This document shows positions 50,709-57,840 of a DNA stretch of 64,000 nucleotides, in pieces (position 1 is the first letter of the stretch; each line of letters starts with the position of its first letter). Below the pieces are notes generated by a model. It saw nothing but the letters and a program-made list of their open reading frames with translations, was not told the origin of the DNA and did not search any database. The position numbers and the translations under genes were made by a program. The stretch comes from Acidobacteriota bacterium (lineage in GTDB: Bacteria > Acidobacteriota > Terriglobia > Bryobacterales > Bryobacteraceae). The stretch lies in NCBI GenBank assembly GCA_026393985.1, contig JAPKZB010000080.1, positions 135,584 to 199,583 on the forward strand, in the 5' to 3' direction.

Positions 50709-51977
50709 ATGTTTGTCTGCATCCATCGCCGGAGCGGCCCGGCGGAACATTTACCGGTATTGGCAGCACAGTTCGCCAACGGCCATGAGCCACTGGACGA
50801 AGACACGATTGTGTTCTCCATAGCGGGCTTGGGGCGGCTGTTTGGCCCGGCGCCGCAGTTGGCGGCCGAGATTGGGCGGCAGGGCGAGACGTTGGGCTTG
50901 GCGGGCAACATCGCCATCGCGCGTCACCCGGATACCGCGGCGCTGGCGGCGCGGAACTGTACGGGGGTGACGATTCTCGAGCCGGGGCGGGAGGACGAAA
51001 CGCTGGGTCCGCTGCCGGTGGAGGTGCTGCCGGCGAGTCCGGCCGTTCTCGAGACGCTGGGGCGTTGGGGCGTCAAGACGATCGCCGACTTTCTGGCGCT
51101 GCCGCCGCTCGGCGTACTGGAGCGGCTGGGAGAGGAGGGCGGACGGCTGCAGGCACTGGCCGAGGGGCGGGGCGCGCGCGTGCTGCAGTTGGCGCGGGCG
51201 GCCAGAGAGTTTCTCGCGGTGCGGGAACTGGAGACGCCGGTAAGCAATCTGGAGCCGCTGCTGTTTGTGATCTCGGGTTTGCTGCACGATCTGGTCCGGG
51301 AGGTGACGGCGACGGGGAATGCGGTGATGGAGTTGAGCCTGCAGTTGGAGATGGAGCGGTGGGAGGTGAGCGAGCGGACCATCGGCTTCCCTACCCCGGT
51401 GCAAGACCCGCGCGTTCTGCTCAAGCAGGTGCAGTTAGCGCTCGAAGCGGACCGGCCGGCGGGGCCGGTCGTGGGGGTACGGCTGGAGCTGCGGCCAACC
51501 CCGCCGCGCGTGGTGCAGCGGGCCATGTTCAGCCCGAACGCGCCGGAACCGGAGCGGCTGCAGACGCTGCTGGGGCGGCTGGCGGCGTTGACCGGGCAAG
51601 GCACGGTGGGTTCTCCCGAACTGTTGAACACCTACCGGCCGGATGCGTGGCGGCTGCGGCAGCGGAATCTGTTTGCGGCGGGGACGGGGGCGGTCGCCGC
51701 CACGGCGCCGGCGCTGCAGTTGGCGGTGCGTCTGTTCCGGCCGGCGCTGCCGGCGCGGGTGCGCTTGGTGGAGGGACGGCCGGTAGCGTTGCGGGCGACG
51801 GGGGTGGAAGGGGCGGTCGCGGCGGCGGCGGGGCCGTGGCGGACGACCGGGGAGTGGTGGGCGGAGACGGCGTGGGCGCGGGATGAGTGGGATGTGGCGG
51901 TGACCGGGGCCGGGCTGTACCGGATCTACCGGCAGCATCCGGGCGAGGTCTGGTTTGTGGATGGGGTCTATGACTAA
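50709..51977 (+). CDS. imuB: ImuB-like Y-family polymerase homologue, N-terminally shortened
   Basis: 422 residues. F-S-I-A-G-L-G-R-L-F-G matches the D-V-S-G-L-x-x-L-F-G block of Y-family/ImuB palm domains, but the Asp is Ser and only about 40 residues precede it instead of about 90. L-G-R-W-G-V-K-T-I-A-D-F-L-A-L-P-P is the HhH thumb segment, and the C-terminal third (S-P-E-L-L-N-T-Y-R-P-D-A-W) is ImuB-specific. ImuB is normally non-catalytic and bridges DnaE2 to the clamp. It starts 3 bp after imuA; the end overlaps ybaK by 4 bp. Confidence 0.78.
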   Translation: MFVCIHRRSGPAEHLPVLAAQFANGHEPLDEDTIVFSIAGLGRLFGPAPQLAAEIGRQGETLGLAGNIAIARHPDTAALAARNCTGVTILEPGREDETLGPLPVEVLPASPAVLETLGRWGVKTIADFLALPPLGVLERLGEEGGRLQALAEGRGARVLQLARAAREFLAVRELETPVSNLEPLLFVISGLLHDLVREVTATGNAVMELSLQLEMERWEVSERTIGFPTPVQDPRVLLKQVQLALEADRPAGPVVGVRLELRPTPPRVVQRAMFSPNAPEPERLQTLLGRLAALTGQGTVGSPELLNTYRPDAWRLRQRNLFAAGTGAVAATAPALQLAVRLFRPALPARVRLVEGRPVALRATGVEGAVAAAAGPWRTTGEWWAETAWARDEWDVAVTGAGLYRIYRQHPGEVWFVDGVYD

Positions 51978-52450
51978 GTGGCAAAGCGGGCGATTTCGCC
52001 CCACGTTGCGGCGGTGGCCTGCGCGTAATCCCGCGGCGAGAGCAGGATCTGCGTGCCGCGGACCCCGGCCGAGATGGAGATGACGTCCCAGAGCTGGGCG
52101 GTCTCGTCGAGAAACACCGGAAAGTCCTTTTTCGGACCAAGAGCGGTGACACCGCCGCGGATGTAGCCGGTGAGCGGCTGCACCTCTTTGAGCGGGACGA
52201 GTTCCACCTTGCGGTCGCCGCTCAATTTGGCGAGCGCCTTCAAATCGAGCTCCATGTTGCCGGGGATGACGGCGAAACAGAGGCCTTCCCGGTCGCCGCG
52301 GACGAGGAGCGTTTTAAAGACCTGCTCGGGCGGTAGACCAACCTTAGCGGCGACGGTGATGGCGTCGAGATGATCCTCGTCAACCTCATAGGTACGCACC
52401 TCGTGGGCGATTCCCTGGGCTTCGAGCAGGCGGACGGCGTTCGTTTTCAT
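51974..52450 (-). CDS. ybaK: YbaK/EbsC-type Cys-tRNA(Pro) deacylase
   Basis: 158 residues, family length. H-E-V-R-T-Y-E-V, G-L-P-P-E-Q-V-F-K-T-L-L-V-R-G, F-A-V-I-P-G-N-M-E-L-D-L-K-A-L-A and R-G-G-V-T-A-L-G-P-K-K-D-F-P-V-F are YbaK blocks; the Lys in F-K-T-L is the conserved active-site Lys. It removes Cys from mischarged tRNA(Pro) in the cytosol. Convergent with imuB and divergent from the TPR protein (26 bp). Confidence 0.9.
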   Translation of the reverse strand: MKTNAVRLLEAQGIAHEVRTYEVDEDHLDAITVAAKVGLPPEQVFKTLLVRGDREGLCFAVIPGNMELDLKALAKLSGDRKVELVPLKEVQPLTGYIRGGVTALGPKKDFPVFLDETAQLWDVISISAGVRGTQILLSPRDYAQATAATWGEIARFAT

Positions 52451-52476
52451 GTCGTCTATGCCTTATTCTAAAGGCC

Positions 52477-53079
52477 ATGCGCTGGTTTGTTTTTCTATTG
52501 GCGGCCGCAATGGCGGCCCAGACTCCGGACGCCTGGCAGAAGAAGGGGGAAGATGCTTTTCGCGCCGGCAAGTTCGCCGAGAGCGTGGCGGCTTTCGATG
52601 AGGTGTTGAAGCTGGTGCCGTCGTATGCGGCGCAACACTGGCAGCGGGGAATTTCGCTCTATTACGCTGGGCGTTTTGAAGACTGCCGGAAGCAGTTTAC
52701 GCTGCACCGGACAGTGAACCCGGAGGACGTCGAGAACGCCGTCTTCCACATGCTGTGCGCGGCGCGGATTGACGGGCTGGCCAAGGCGCGGGCTAATCTG
52801 ATTCCCATCACCGCCGACACGCGACCCGGTATGCTGCAGGTGCATGCGCTGTTTGCGGGCACCGGAACGACCACGCAGGTGATGAACGCGGCCAAAAACG
52901 GCGGGTCGACCGGGATGTTCTACGCCTTCCTCTACCTGGGCTACTACGAGGAGACGGCCGGGCGACGCGAGGCATCAAAGCAGTACTTCCGCGAGGCGAA
53001 CCGGTTGGCCGGGGCGGACTACATGGGCGATACGGCGCGGGTCCACTGGAAGGCGCTGCAGGAGGGCAAGCTGCCGTAA
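52477..53079 (+). CDS. Small exported TPR-like protein
   Basis: 200 residues with a signal peptide M-R-W-F-V-F-L-L-A-A-A-M-A-A-Q. Two or three TPR-type helix pairs: W-Q-K-K-G-E-D-A-F-R-A-G-K-F-A-E-S-V-A-A-F, A-A-Q-H-W-Q-R-G-I-S-L-Y-Y-A-G-R-F, and F-L-Y-L-G-Y-Y-E-E-T-A-G-R-R near the end. Periplasmic scaffold-like; partner unknown. Its stop overlaps the next start (TAATG). Confidence 0.75.
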   Translation: MRWFVFLLAAAMAAQTPDAWQKKGEDAFRAGKFAESVAAFDEVLKLVPSYAAQHWQRGISLYYAGRFEDCRKQFTLHRTVNPEDVENAVFHMLCAARIDGLAKARANLIPITADTRPGMLQVHALFAGTGTTTQVMNAAKNGGSTGMFYAFLYLGYYEETAGRREASKQYFREANRLAGADYMGDTARVHWKALQEGKLP

Positions 53080-53657
53080 TGGGCAAGAGTCCCGGCGAGA
53101 TGATGGCGGCCGTCGTCGCCAACCTCGAGGCGAGAACCGGCAAGCCGCTGGCGGAGTGGATGGCGATTGTCGCCGCGGAAGGGCCGGCGACGCCCGCAGC
53201 GCGGAAGCAGTGGCTGAAGCGGACCTACGGCCTCGGCCAGAATACGGCGATGGCGATTCTAGGCAGCCTGGACGGGTCGGCGGCGGCGTACGAAGACGCC
53301 GCGGGGCTGGTGGAGGCGCAGTACGCCGGGCCGAAAGCGGGGCTGCGGCCGCTCTATGAGACGCTGGCCGCTCTGGCGCGGGACCTGGGCGCGGACGTGA
53401 GGCTGAAGCCGTGCCGGACCTACGTGACGATCGCGCGGCGGAGCCAGTTTGCGGTGATCCAGGCCACCACGCGGACGCGCGTCGATCTGGGCCTGAGCTT
53501 GCGGGGCGTCGACTGCGACCTTGCGCCGGCCCGCAACCTGGGCGGCGGCGAGGCGATCACGCACCGGATTCCGCTTGCCGCGGCGGCTGACATTACGCCG
53601 GCCGTGCGGGAGTGGCTGCGGCGGGCCTACGAACGCAACGGAAAAAGCGACGGATGA
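53079..53657 (+). CDS. DUF4287/DUF5655 domain protein
   Basis: 192 residues. The N-terminal half (E-A-R-T-G-K-P-L-A-E-W, then L-K-R-T-Y-G-L-G-Q-N-T-A) matches DUF4287. The C-terminal half (P-L-Y-E-T-L, R-R-S-Q-F-A-V-I-Q-A-T-T-R-T-R-V-D-L-G-L) matches DUF5655. The combination is common in soil bacteria and of unknown function. Its last 37 bp lie in one copy of the duplicated junction at 53621-53666. Confidence 0.82.
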   Translation: MGKSPGEMMAAVVANLEARTGKPLAEWMAIVAAEGPATPAARKQWLKRTYGLGQNTAMAILGSLDGSAAAYEDAAGLVEAQYAGPKAGLRPLYETLAALARDLGADVRLKPCRTYVTIARRSQFAVIQATTRTRVDLGLSLRGVDCDLAPARNLGGGEAITHRIPLAAAADITPAVREWLRRAYERNGKSDG

Positions 53658-53666
53658 GGTTGGCCG
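53621..53666. repeat. Junction repeat, copy A (end of the DUF5655 gene)
   Basis: 46 bases that match copy B (53975-54020) at 39 positions by eye. On plus it encodes R-A-Y-E-R-N-G-K-S-D-G-stop, the end of the DUF5655 protein. On minus it reads A-N-L-I-R-R-F-F, like the end of the dimethylformamidase-like protein (A-N-V-I-R-R-F-L-S). Each copy thus carries versions of both protein ends. Confidence 0.6.
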
Positions 53667-53679
53667 CACTGGGGTCCGG

Positions 53680-53800
53680 CGCGCTGCCCGGGCGACGGGG
53701 ATGCGACCGGGGGCACCGGATGGTTCTGACGGCCGGAGTCGGCATCAGCCGAGCGTGCGAAGGCCGCGGGTGAAGTGGGCCCTGCTCGGAGCCGCCGCGC
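53680..53800. repeat. 121-bp direct repeat, copy 1
   Basis: Starts CGCGCTGCCCGGGCGACGGG and ends ...GGAGCCGCCGCGC. A near-identical copy lies at 53843-53961; differences are a few substitutions and a two-base length change. It lies in a non-coding gap, has no convincing frame, and could be a genome-wide intergenic repeat family. Confidence 0.75.
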
Positions 53801-53823
53801 GGAGGCCTCGCAAGCGGGGCAGC

Positions 53824-53843
53824 GGCGGCGGTCTCCCGCCGCC
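53824..53843. repeat. GC-rich 8-bp hairpin between the direct repeats
   Basis: GGCGGCGG (53824-53831), loop TCTC, CCGCCGCC (53836-53843), a perfect stem between copies 1 and 2 of the 121-bp repeat. It could terminate transcripts converging here, but no T-run follows. Confidence 0.5.
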
Positions 53844-53961
53844 GCGCTGCCCGGGCGACGGGGATGCGACGGGGCACCGGATGGTTCTGACGGCCGGAGT
53901 CGGCATCTGCCGAGCGTGCGAAGGCGGCGGGTGAAGTGGGCCGTGCTCGGAGCCGCCGCGC
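53843..53961. repeat. 121-bp direct repeat, copy 2 (119 bases)
   Basis: Same unit as 53680-53800 with a few substitutions. It ends just before copy B of the junction repeat. The two copies, the hairpin and the flanking junction repeats fill the 331-bp gap between the convergent genes. Confidence 0.75.
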
Positions 53962-53974
53962 AGACGCATAGGCA

Positions 53975-54020
53975 GCGGGCCTATGAACTCAACTCAAAAA
54001 ACGGCGGATGACGTTGGCCG
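53975..54020. repeat. Junction repeat, copy B (end of the dimethylformamidase-like gene)
   Basis: 39 of 46 bases match copy A, 354 bp away in the same direction. On plus it still reads R-A-Y-E-L-N-S-K-N-G-G-stop, a relic of the DUF5655 C-terminus. On minus it encodes the true end A-N-V-I-R-R-F-L-S of the dimethylformamidase-like protein. Confidence 0.6.
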
Positions 54021-55575
54021 TGATACGGGAAACATCGGCGTCCGGAAACAGCGCCGAGACCCAGGTGATCGATCCGACCGAGAAGACGGCGCCGCCCGAG
54101 GGCGTATCGAAGGTAACGATTTCAGCGCCCCCGTCATCGACGTTCGTGCCCTTGGCGAGAAGGACGGTGTTGGGCGGCGACGACGCGCTGCGCTTGTCCG
54201 TTTCGTGGCCGGAGGCGCCGCCGGGAACCCGTTCGTGGAGCGTCTTGTGGCCGAACTCGTCACCGTTTTTCAGGCCCGTGCCGGCGAAAATCCAGTGATC
54301 GGCGTCGATGACGCGGTACGGGGCCGAGGTCATGATACCCGTCTCGGTGCAGACCACGCCGAGGAGGTTGGCTTCCGATTCCAACGTGCGCGCCATGCGG
54401 CTTTCAAAGCGGCCGCACATTTCGCCGTGCTCGCTGTAGAGATGCGACAGGCAGCGCATGGTGCCGTCTTCGGCCAGCGTTACCTCGCAGTTCAGGCCGT
54501 TGCCGGCAAGGTAGAGGAACTTGCCGCCCCGCTCAAACACCCAGCTTTTCACGCGCCGATACATCTCCCGCGTCCAGTATTCGGGATGGACGGCGACAAT
54601 CAGCATCTGATACGCATCGAGATCGAGGGTGCCATCGTGGAGTTGGGCCTCGGCGTAGAGGTCGTAGTCGAAGCCTTCGCGTTCAAGCCAGCCGTACAGG
54701 CGCCACTCGCCGGGAGCCTGCCCGCATTGGACGCGGCCGGGAATGGGGTCGGTAATCTCGCCGTCGACGAGTAAGTGGTTGTTCGGCTCCGGACGGTCGA
54801 ATGCGAGCGGCAGATACTCTTCGTCAGCGGGGCGCCAGCTGCCGAACGGCAGACCGTCCGTGTAGCGGCTCAGGTCCTGCCGGGAGTTGACCACCGGGGT
54901 GGCGGGCAGGCCGGTGGGATTGACGTAGTTACTCCGGCCGCCGTAGTTATTGTAAGCGTTCCAGTTATTCGTGGCGGCCAGGACGGCGATCTTCGCCGTC
55001 GGCCGGGCGGGCGCCACAACCCAGGGGAAGCTGAAGGCGCGGCCCGACGGGGTACGGGCCCACAGGTAGTAGAGGCCGGAGCGTTCCGGGGCCGGGACGA
55101 CGGGCGGCGACGGGTAGCCGTCGTTGTTCCAGCGGACGCCGGTCTGGGTGAAGTCGCCGTCGGGCAGGACTTGGCGGTTGGCCTGCGGGCCGTGTTCATC
55201 CACCCAGCCGATCATGTGGACATACTCTTTTTTGAGACCGTAGCGCCAGAGCGTCAGTTGATACTGCTCGTTCGAGTGGACGCGATACTCGCTCTTGCCG
55301 CCGGCGACGGCCCACTTCGGCCACATATAGCCGGTAAGACCATCGGCCAGCAGACGGAACTGGGGCGGGGTCGCGATATCCGCGGTGACGGTTTTGGCGC
55401 CGAAGCCGTCCTTGGCGAGAGTAACTTTGTAAGTGCCGGGCGGCAGGTCACCGTAGAAGGCGCCGCGGGCGGAGGAGTGGAGGACGGTAATCTCGCCGGA
55501 GGCCGACTCAAAATCGGCGATCACCCCGGGCAGGGCGAGGTACATCTCGTCGCTGACGTAGGCTAGAACACGCAT
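53989..55575 (-). CDS. N,N-dimethylformamidase beta-subunit-like protein
   Basis: 528 residues from ATG 55575. The large C-terminal region (A-T-N-N-W-N-A-Y-N-N-Y-G-G-R-S-N-Y, then G-F-D-Y-D-L-Y-A-E-A-Q-L-H and H-P-E-Y-W-T-R-E-M-Y) matches the C-terminal domain of N,N-dimethylformamidase large subunits. The N-terminal about 90 residues are a carboxypeptidase-regulatory-like beta-sandwich (G-D-L-P-P-G-T-Y-K-V-T-L). Similar proteins occur without the small subunit and have no proven substrate. Divergent from creatininase; potential start codons of the two genes overlap at 55573-55576. Confidence 0.8.
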   Translation of the reverse strand: MRVLAYVSDEMYLALPGVIADFESASGEITVLHSSARGAFYGDLPPGTYKVTLAKDGFGAKTVTADIATPPQFRLLADGLTGYMWPKWAVAGGKSEYRVHSNEQYQLTLWRYGLKKEYVHMIGWVDEHGPQANRQVLPDGDFTQTGVRWNNDGYPSPPVVPAPERSGLYYLWARTPSGRAFSFPWVVAPARPTAKIAVLAATNNWNAYNNYGGRSNYVNPTGLPATPVVNSRQDLSRYTDGLPFGSWRPADEEYLPLAFDRPEPNNHLLVDGEITDPIPGRVQCGQAPGEWRLYGWLEREGFDYDLYAEAQLHDGTLDLDAYQMLIVAVHPEYWTREMYRRVKSWVFERGGKFLYLAGNGLNCEVTLAEDGTMRCLSHLYSEHGEMCGRFESRMARTLESEANLLGVVCTETGIMTSAPYRVIDADHWIFAGTGLKNGDEFGHKTLHERVPGGASGHETDKRSASSPPNTVLLAKGTNVDDGGAEIVTFDTPSGGAVFSVGSITWVSALFPDADVSRITANVIRRFLS

Positions 55576-55603
55576 GTTCCTCAAATTGTATAGCATGGGC
55601 CTG

Positions 55604-56284
55604 ATGCGACTTTTTGCGGAAATGAACCGGGAGCAGCTGCGCGCGGCGGCTCCGGAGAGCTTGGCGATTCTGCCGATCGGGGCCACCGAGCAGCACGGAC
55701 CCCACCTGGCAACGGGCATGGATTTTCTTACCGTCGAGCGGATTACGCGCGCCGCGGCCGAGCGGAGCGGCGTGGCGGCCATTGTAACGCCGACGCTGCC
55801 GTTCGGCTCCTCGCACCACCATCTGGTGTTTGGAGCGACGCTGTCTCTGGGCACCGAGACCTATCTGGCCGTTTTGAAAGATCTGCTGAACTGCCTGGTG
55901 GACGACGGGTTCCAGCGGATCTTCGTCGTCAACGGGCACGGCGGCAACCAGGATCTGATGCGGCTGGCGGCGCGGGATGTGCGGCGGGAGCGGAATGTGC
56001 TGCTCGGGTGCGCGGCCTACTGGGGCGCGCGGGGGCCGGGCCACGCCGGCGAATGGGAGACGTCGCTGATGATGGCGGCGCGACCGGAGCTGATTGACCT
56101 GACCGTCGATTTCTGGAACCCGGCGCGGGAGCCGGACTGCCGGCAGGAACGCCCGGACTTCTGGAAAGCGATTGACGGCTACACGGACGACCCGCGGGCG
56201 GCGACCGCGGAGCGGGGGCAGGCGCTGACCGAAGAGATTGTCACGGAGCTGGCTGGCATTTTCCGCGATTTCGTGATGAAGTAA
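55604..56284 (+). CDS. Creatininase family protein
   Basis: 226 residues from ATG 55604 (55595 and 55574 are in-frame alternatives; 55574 would overlap the divergent start codon). Metal ligands are intact: G-A-T-E-Q-H-G-P-H-L (Glu, His), T-G-M-D, F-G-S-S-H-H-H, V-N-G-H-G-G-N-Q and G-H-A-G-E-W-E-T-S (Glu). The family hydrolyses cyclic amides or amidates, including creatinine and F420/mycofactocin precursor steps; the substrate here is unknown. Followed after 7 bp by the amidohydrolase. Confidence 0.88.
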   Translation: MRLFAEMNREQLRAAAPESLAILPIGATEQHGPHLATGMDFLTVERITRAAAERSGVAAIVTPTLPFGSSHHHLVFGATLSLGTETYLAVLKDLLNCLVDDGFQRIFVVNGHGGNQDLMRLAARDVRRERNVLLGCAAYWGARGPGHAGEWETSLMMAARPELIDLTVDFWNPAREPDCRQERPDFWKAIDGYTDDPRAATAERGQALTEEIVTELAGIFRDFVMK

Positions 56285-56291
56285 TTGGCCT

Positions 56292-57158
56292 ATGACTCGC
56301 CGTGAACTGCTTGCGCTGGCGGCGGCCGCCGGATCCTCCTCCGCCGCCGCGCCCGTCATCGATACGCATGTGCACCTATGGGAGCCCGCCAAGTTTCCCT
56401 ACCATCCCAAGGGGACCTACGCGCCGCCGGCCGAGCCGCTCGAGCCCTACGTCGCCTTCGTGAAGAAGGCCGGCATCGACCATACGGTGATTGTGCATCC
56501 GGAGCCTTACCAGGACGACCACTCGTATCTGTGGCACTGCCTGCGCGAGCCGCGTTTCAAGGGGACGCTGCTGCTCGACCCGATCGATCCGGCAACGCCC
56601 GGCAAGATGCGGGAGCTCGTCAAGGCGCATCCCAAGCGGCTGGTGGCGCTGCGGATTCACGCCATGAACAGCGCGGCCGAGCCGCCGGCGCGAAGCGGGC
56701 CGATCAAGAACCGCGACCTGGCCGACCCGGGCGTGGCGGCGTGCTGGAAGACGGCGGCGGACCTCGGCCTGGCCATCCAGATGCACTTCGTGCCGGACCA
56801 GGCGGCGAAGATTGGCGCGTTGTGCGCGCAGTTCCCGGGCCTGACGGTGGTGCTGGACCACATGGGCCGCTGCGGCACGAAGCGGGGCGGCATGGAGGCC
56901 GTGATGGCGCTGGCCCGGCATCCGCGGACGATCTTCAAATACTCCGGTTGGAGCTACTTTGAGACGCCGGTGGCGCCGGTGGTCAAGCGGGCCTACGAGG
57001 CGTTCGGGCCGGAGCGGATTCTCTGGGGCGGATTGGGCATGAACGCGGCGGAGTACACGAAGAACCGGGCGCTGTTCGCCGAGCACTGGGCGTTTGCGAC
57101 GGCCGCCGAGCAGGCAAAGATTCGGGGCGGCAACGCGGCGCGGATTTATGGATTTTAG
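56292..57158 (+). CDS. Amidohydrolase-2 family metal-dependent hydrolase, exported
   Basis: 288 residues. M-T-R-R-E-L-L-A-L-A-A-A-A-G is a Tat/Sec-type leader. V-I-D-T-H-V-H-L-W is the first metal His-x-His, A-I-Q-M-H-F-V-P holds another His, and V-V-L-D-H-M-G carries the His/Asp region. This is the TIM-barrel layout of 2-pyrone-4,6-dicarboxylate lactonase and L-fuconolactonase relatives, acting on lactones or aromatic acids. Substrate unknown. Downstream of creatininase in the same operon. Confidence 0.85.
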   Translation: MTRRELLALAAAAGSSSAAAPVIDTHVHLWEPAKFPYHPKGTYAPPAEPLEPYVAFVKKAGIDHTVIVHPEPYQDDHSYLWHCLREPRFKGTLLLDPIDPATPGKMRELVKAHPKRLVALRIHAMNSAAEPPARSGPIKNRDLADPGVAACWKTAADLGLAIQMHFVPDQAAKIGALCAQFPGLTVVLDHMGRCGTKRGGMEAVMALARHPRTIFKYSGWSYFETPVAPVVKRAYEAFGPERILWGGLGMNAAEYTKNRALFAEHWAFATAAEQAKIRGGNAARIYGF

Positions 57159-57225
57159 GCCCGGCCTTAGCACTCCTTAACCTGGCGGGCCGAGTAGACG
57201 CGGCGCGAGTGGGGTTGAAGAGAGC

Positions 57226-57840
57226 ATGAAGCACCTTACCCTGTTCTTCGCGCTGAGCACGCTGATGCTCGCCCAACCGCGGCGCGGCGGTCCCGTGCTG
57301 GCGCTGCTCGACGCCGACCAGGACGGCGTGATTACAGCGGCCGAGTGGCAGAAGGCTCCGGCCGCTTTGGCGAAACTGGATAAGGACGGCGATGGCAAGG
57401 TTTCGCCCGAGGAGTTACGCCCGCCGGGTCCGCCCCCGGGAGGTGGTGGTGAAGAGATGGCCGCCCAGATGATGTCGTTCGATAAGGACGGCGATGGGAA
57501 GCTGAGCGCGGCGGAGCTGCCCGAGCGGATGCAGGGCTTGATGGCGCGGGCGGACAAGAATGGCGATGGCTTTCTGACGAAGGAGGAGCTGACGGCAGCG
57601 GCGCCGCCGCGCAGCTACGGCGGGCGACGAGGCGAAGGCGGGCCGCGGGGCGGCATGATGCGGATGGATCCGATTCTGGCCGCGGTCGACACGGATCAGG
57701 ACGGGACGCTGTCGGCGGCGGAGATCCAGGGCGCCGCGGCGCAGATCGCCAAGCTCGATAAAGACGGCGACGGGAAGCTGACGCGAGAGGAGATCCGGCC
57801 GGCTTTCGGACCGCGCGGAGAAAGGGGACCGCGTCCGTGA
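57226..57840 (+). CDS. Exported six-EF-hand protein
   Basis: 204 residues with signal M-K-H-L-T-L-F-F-A-L-S-T-L-M-L-A-Q. Six canonical EF loops of D-x-D-x-D-G type at about 29-40, 52-63, 86-97, 110-121, 155-166 and 178-189 (for example D-K-D-G-D-G-K-V-S-P-E-E and D-T-D-Q-D-G-T-L-S-A-A-E). Pro/Gly linkers separate pairs. Calcium-binding periplasmic protein, like those beside PepSY or cytochrome modules. Its TGA overlaps the GTG start of the ApbE gene. Confidence 0.9.
   Translation: MKHLTLFFALSTLMLAQPRRGGPVLALLDADQDGVITAAEWQKAPAALAKLDKDGDGKVSPEELRPPGPPPGGGGEEMAAQMMSFDKDGDGKLSAAELPERMQGLMARADKNGDGFLTKEELTAAAPPRSYGGRRGEGGPRGGMMRMDPILAAVDTDQDGTLSAAEIQGAAAQIAKLDKDGDGKLTREEIRPAFGPRGERGPRP

Noticed and set aside
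53680-53961. CRISPR array
   Set aside because: Only two 121-bp copies with a 42-bp gap and no cas genes; units are far too long for CRISPR repeats.
53745-53969. Small protein frames inside the repeat region
   Set aside because: The frames only translate the repeated DNA, lack ribosome sites, and are not continuous across the two copies.
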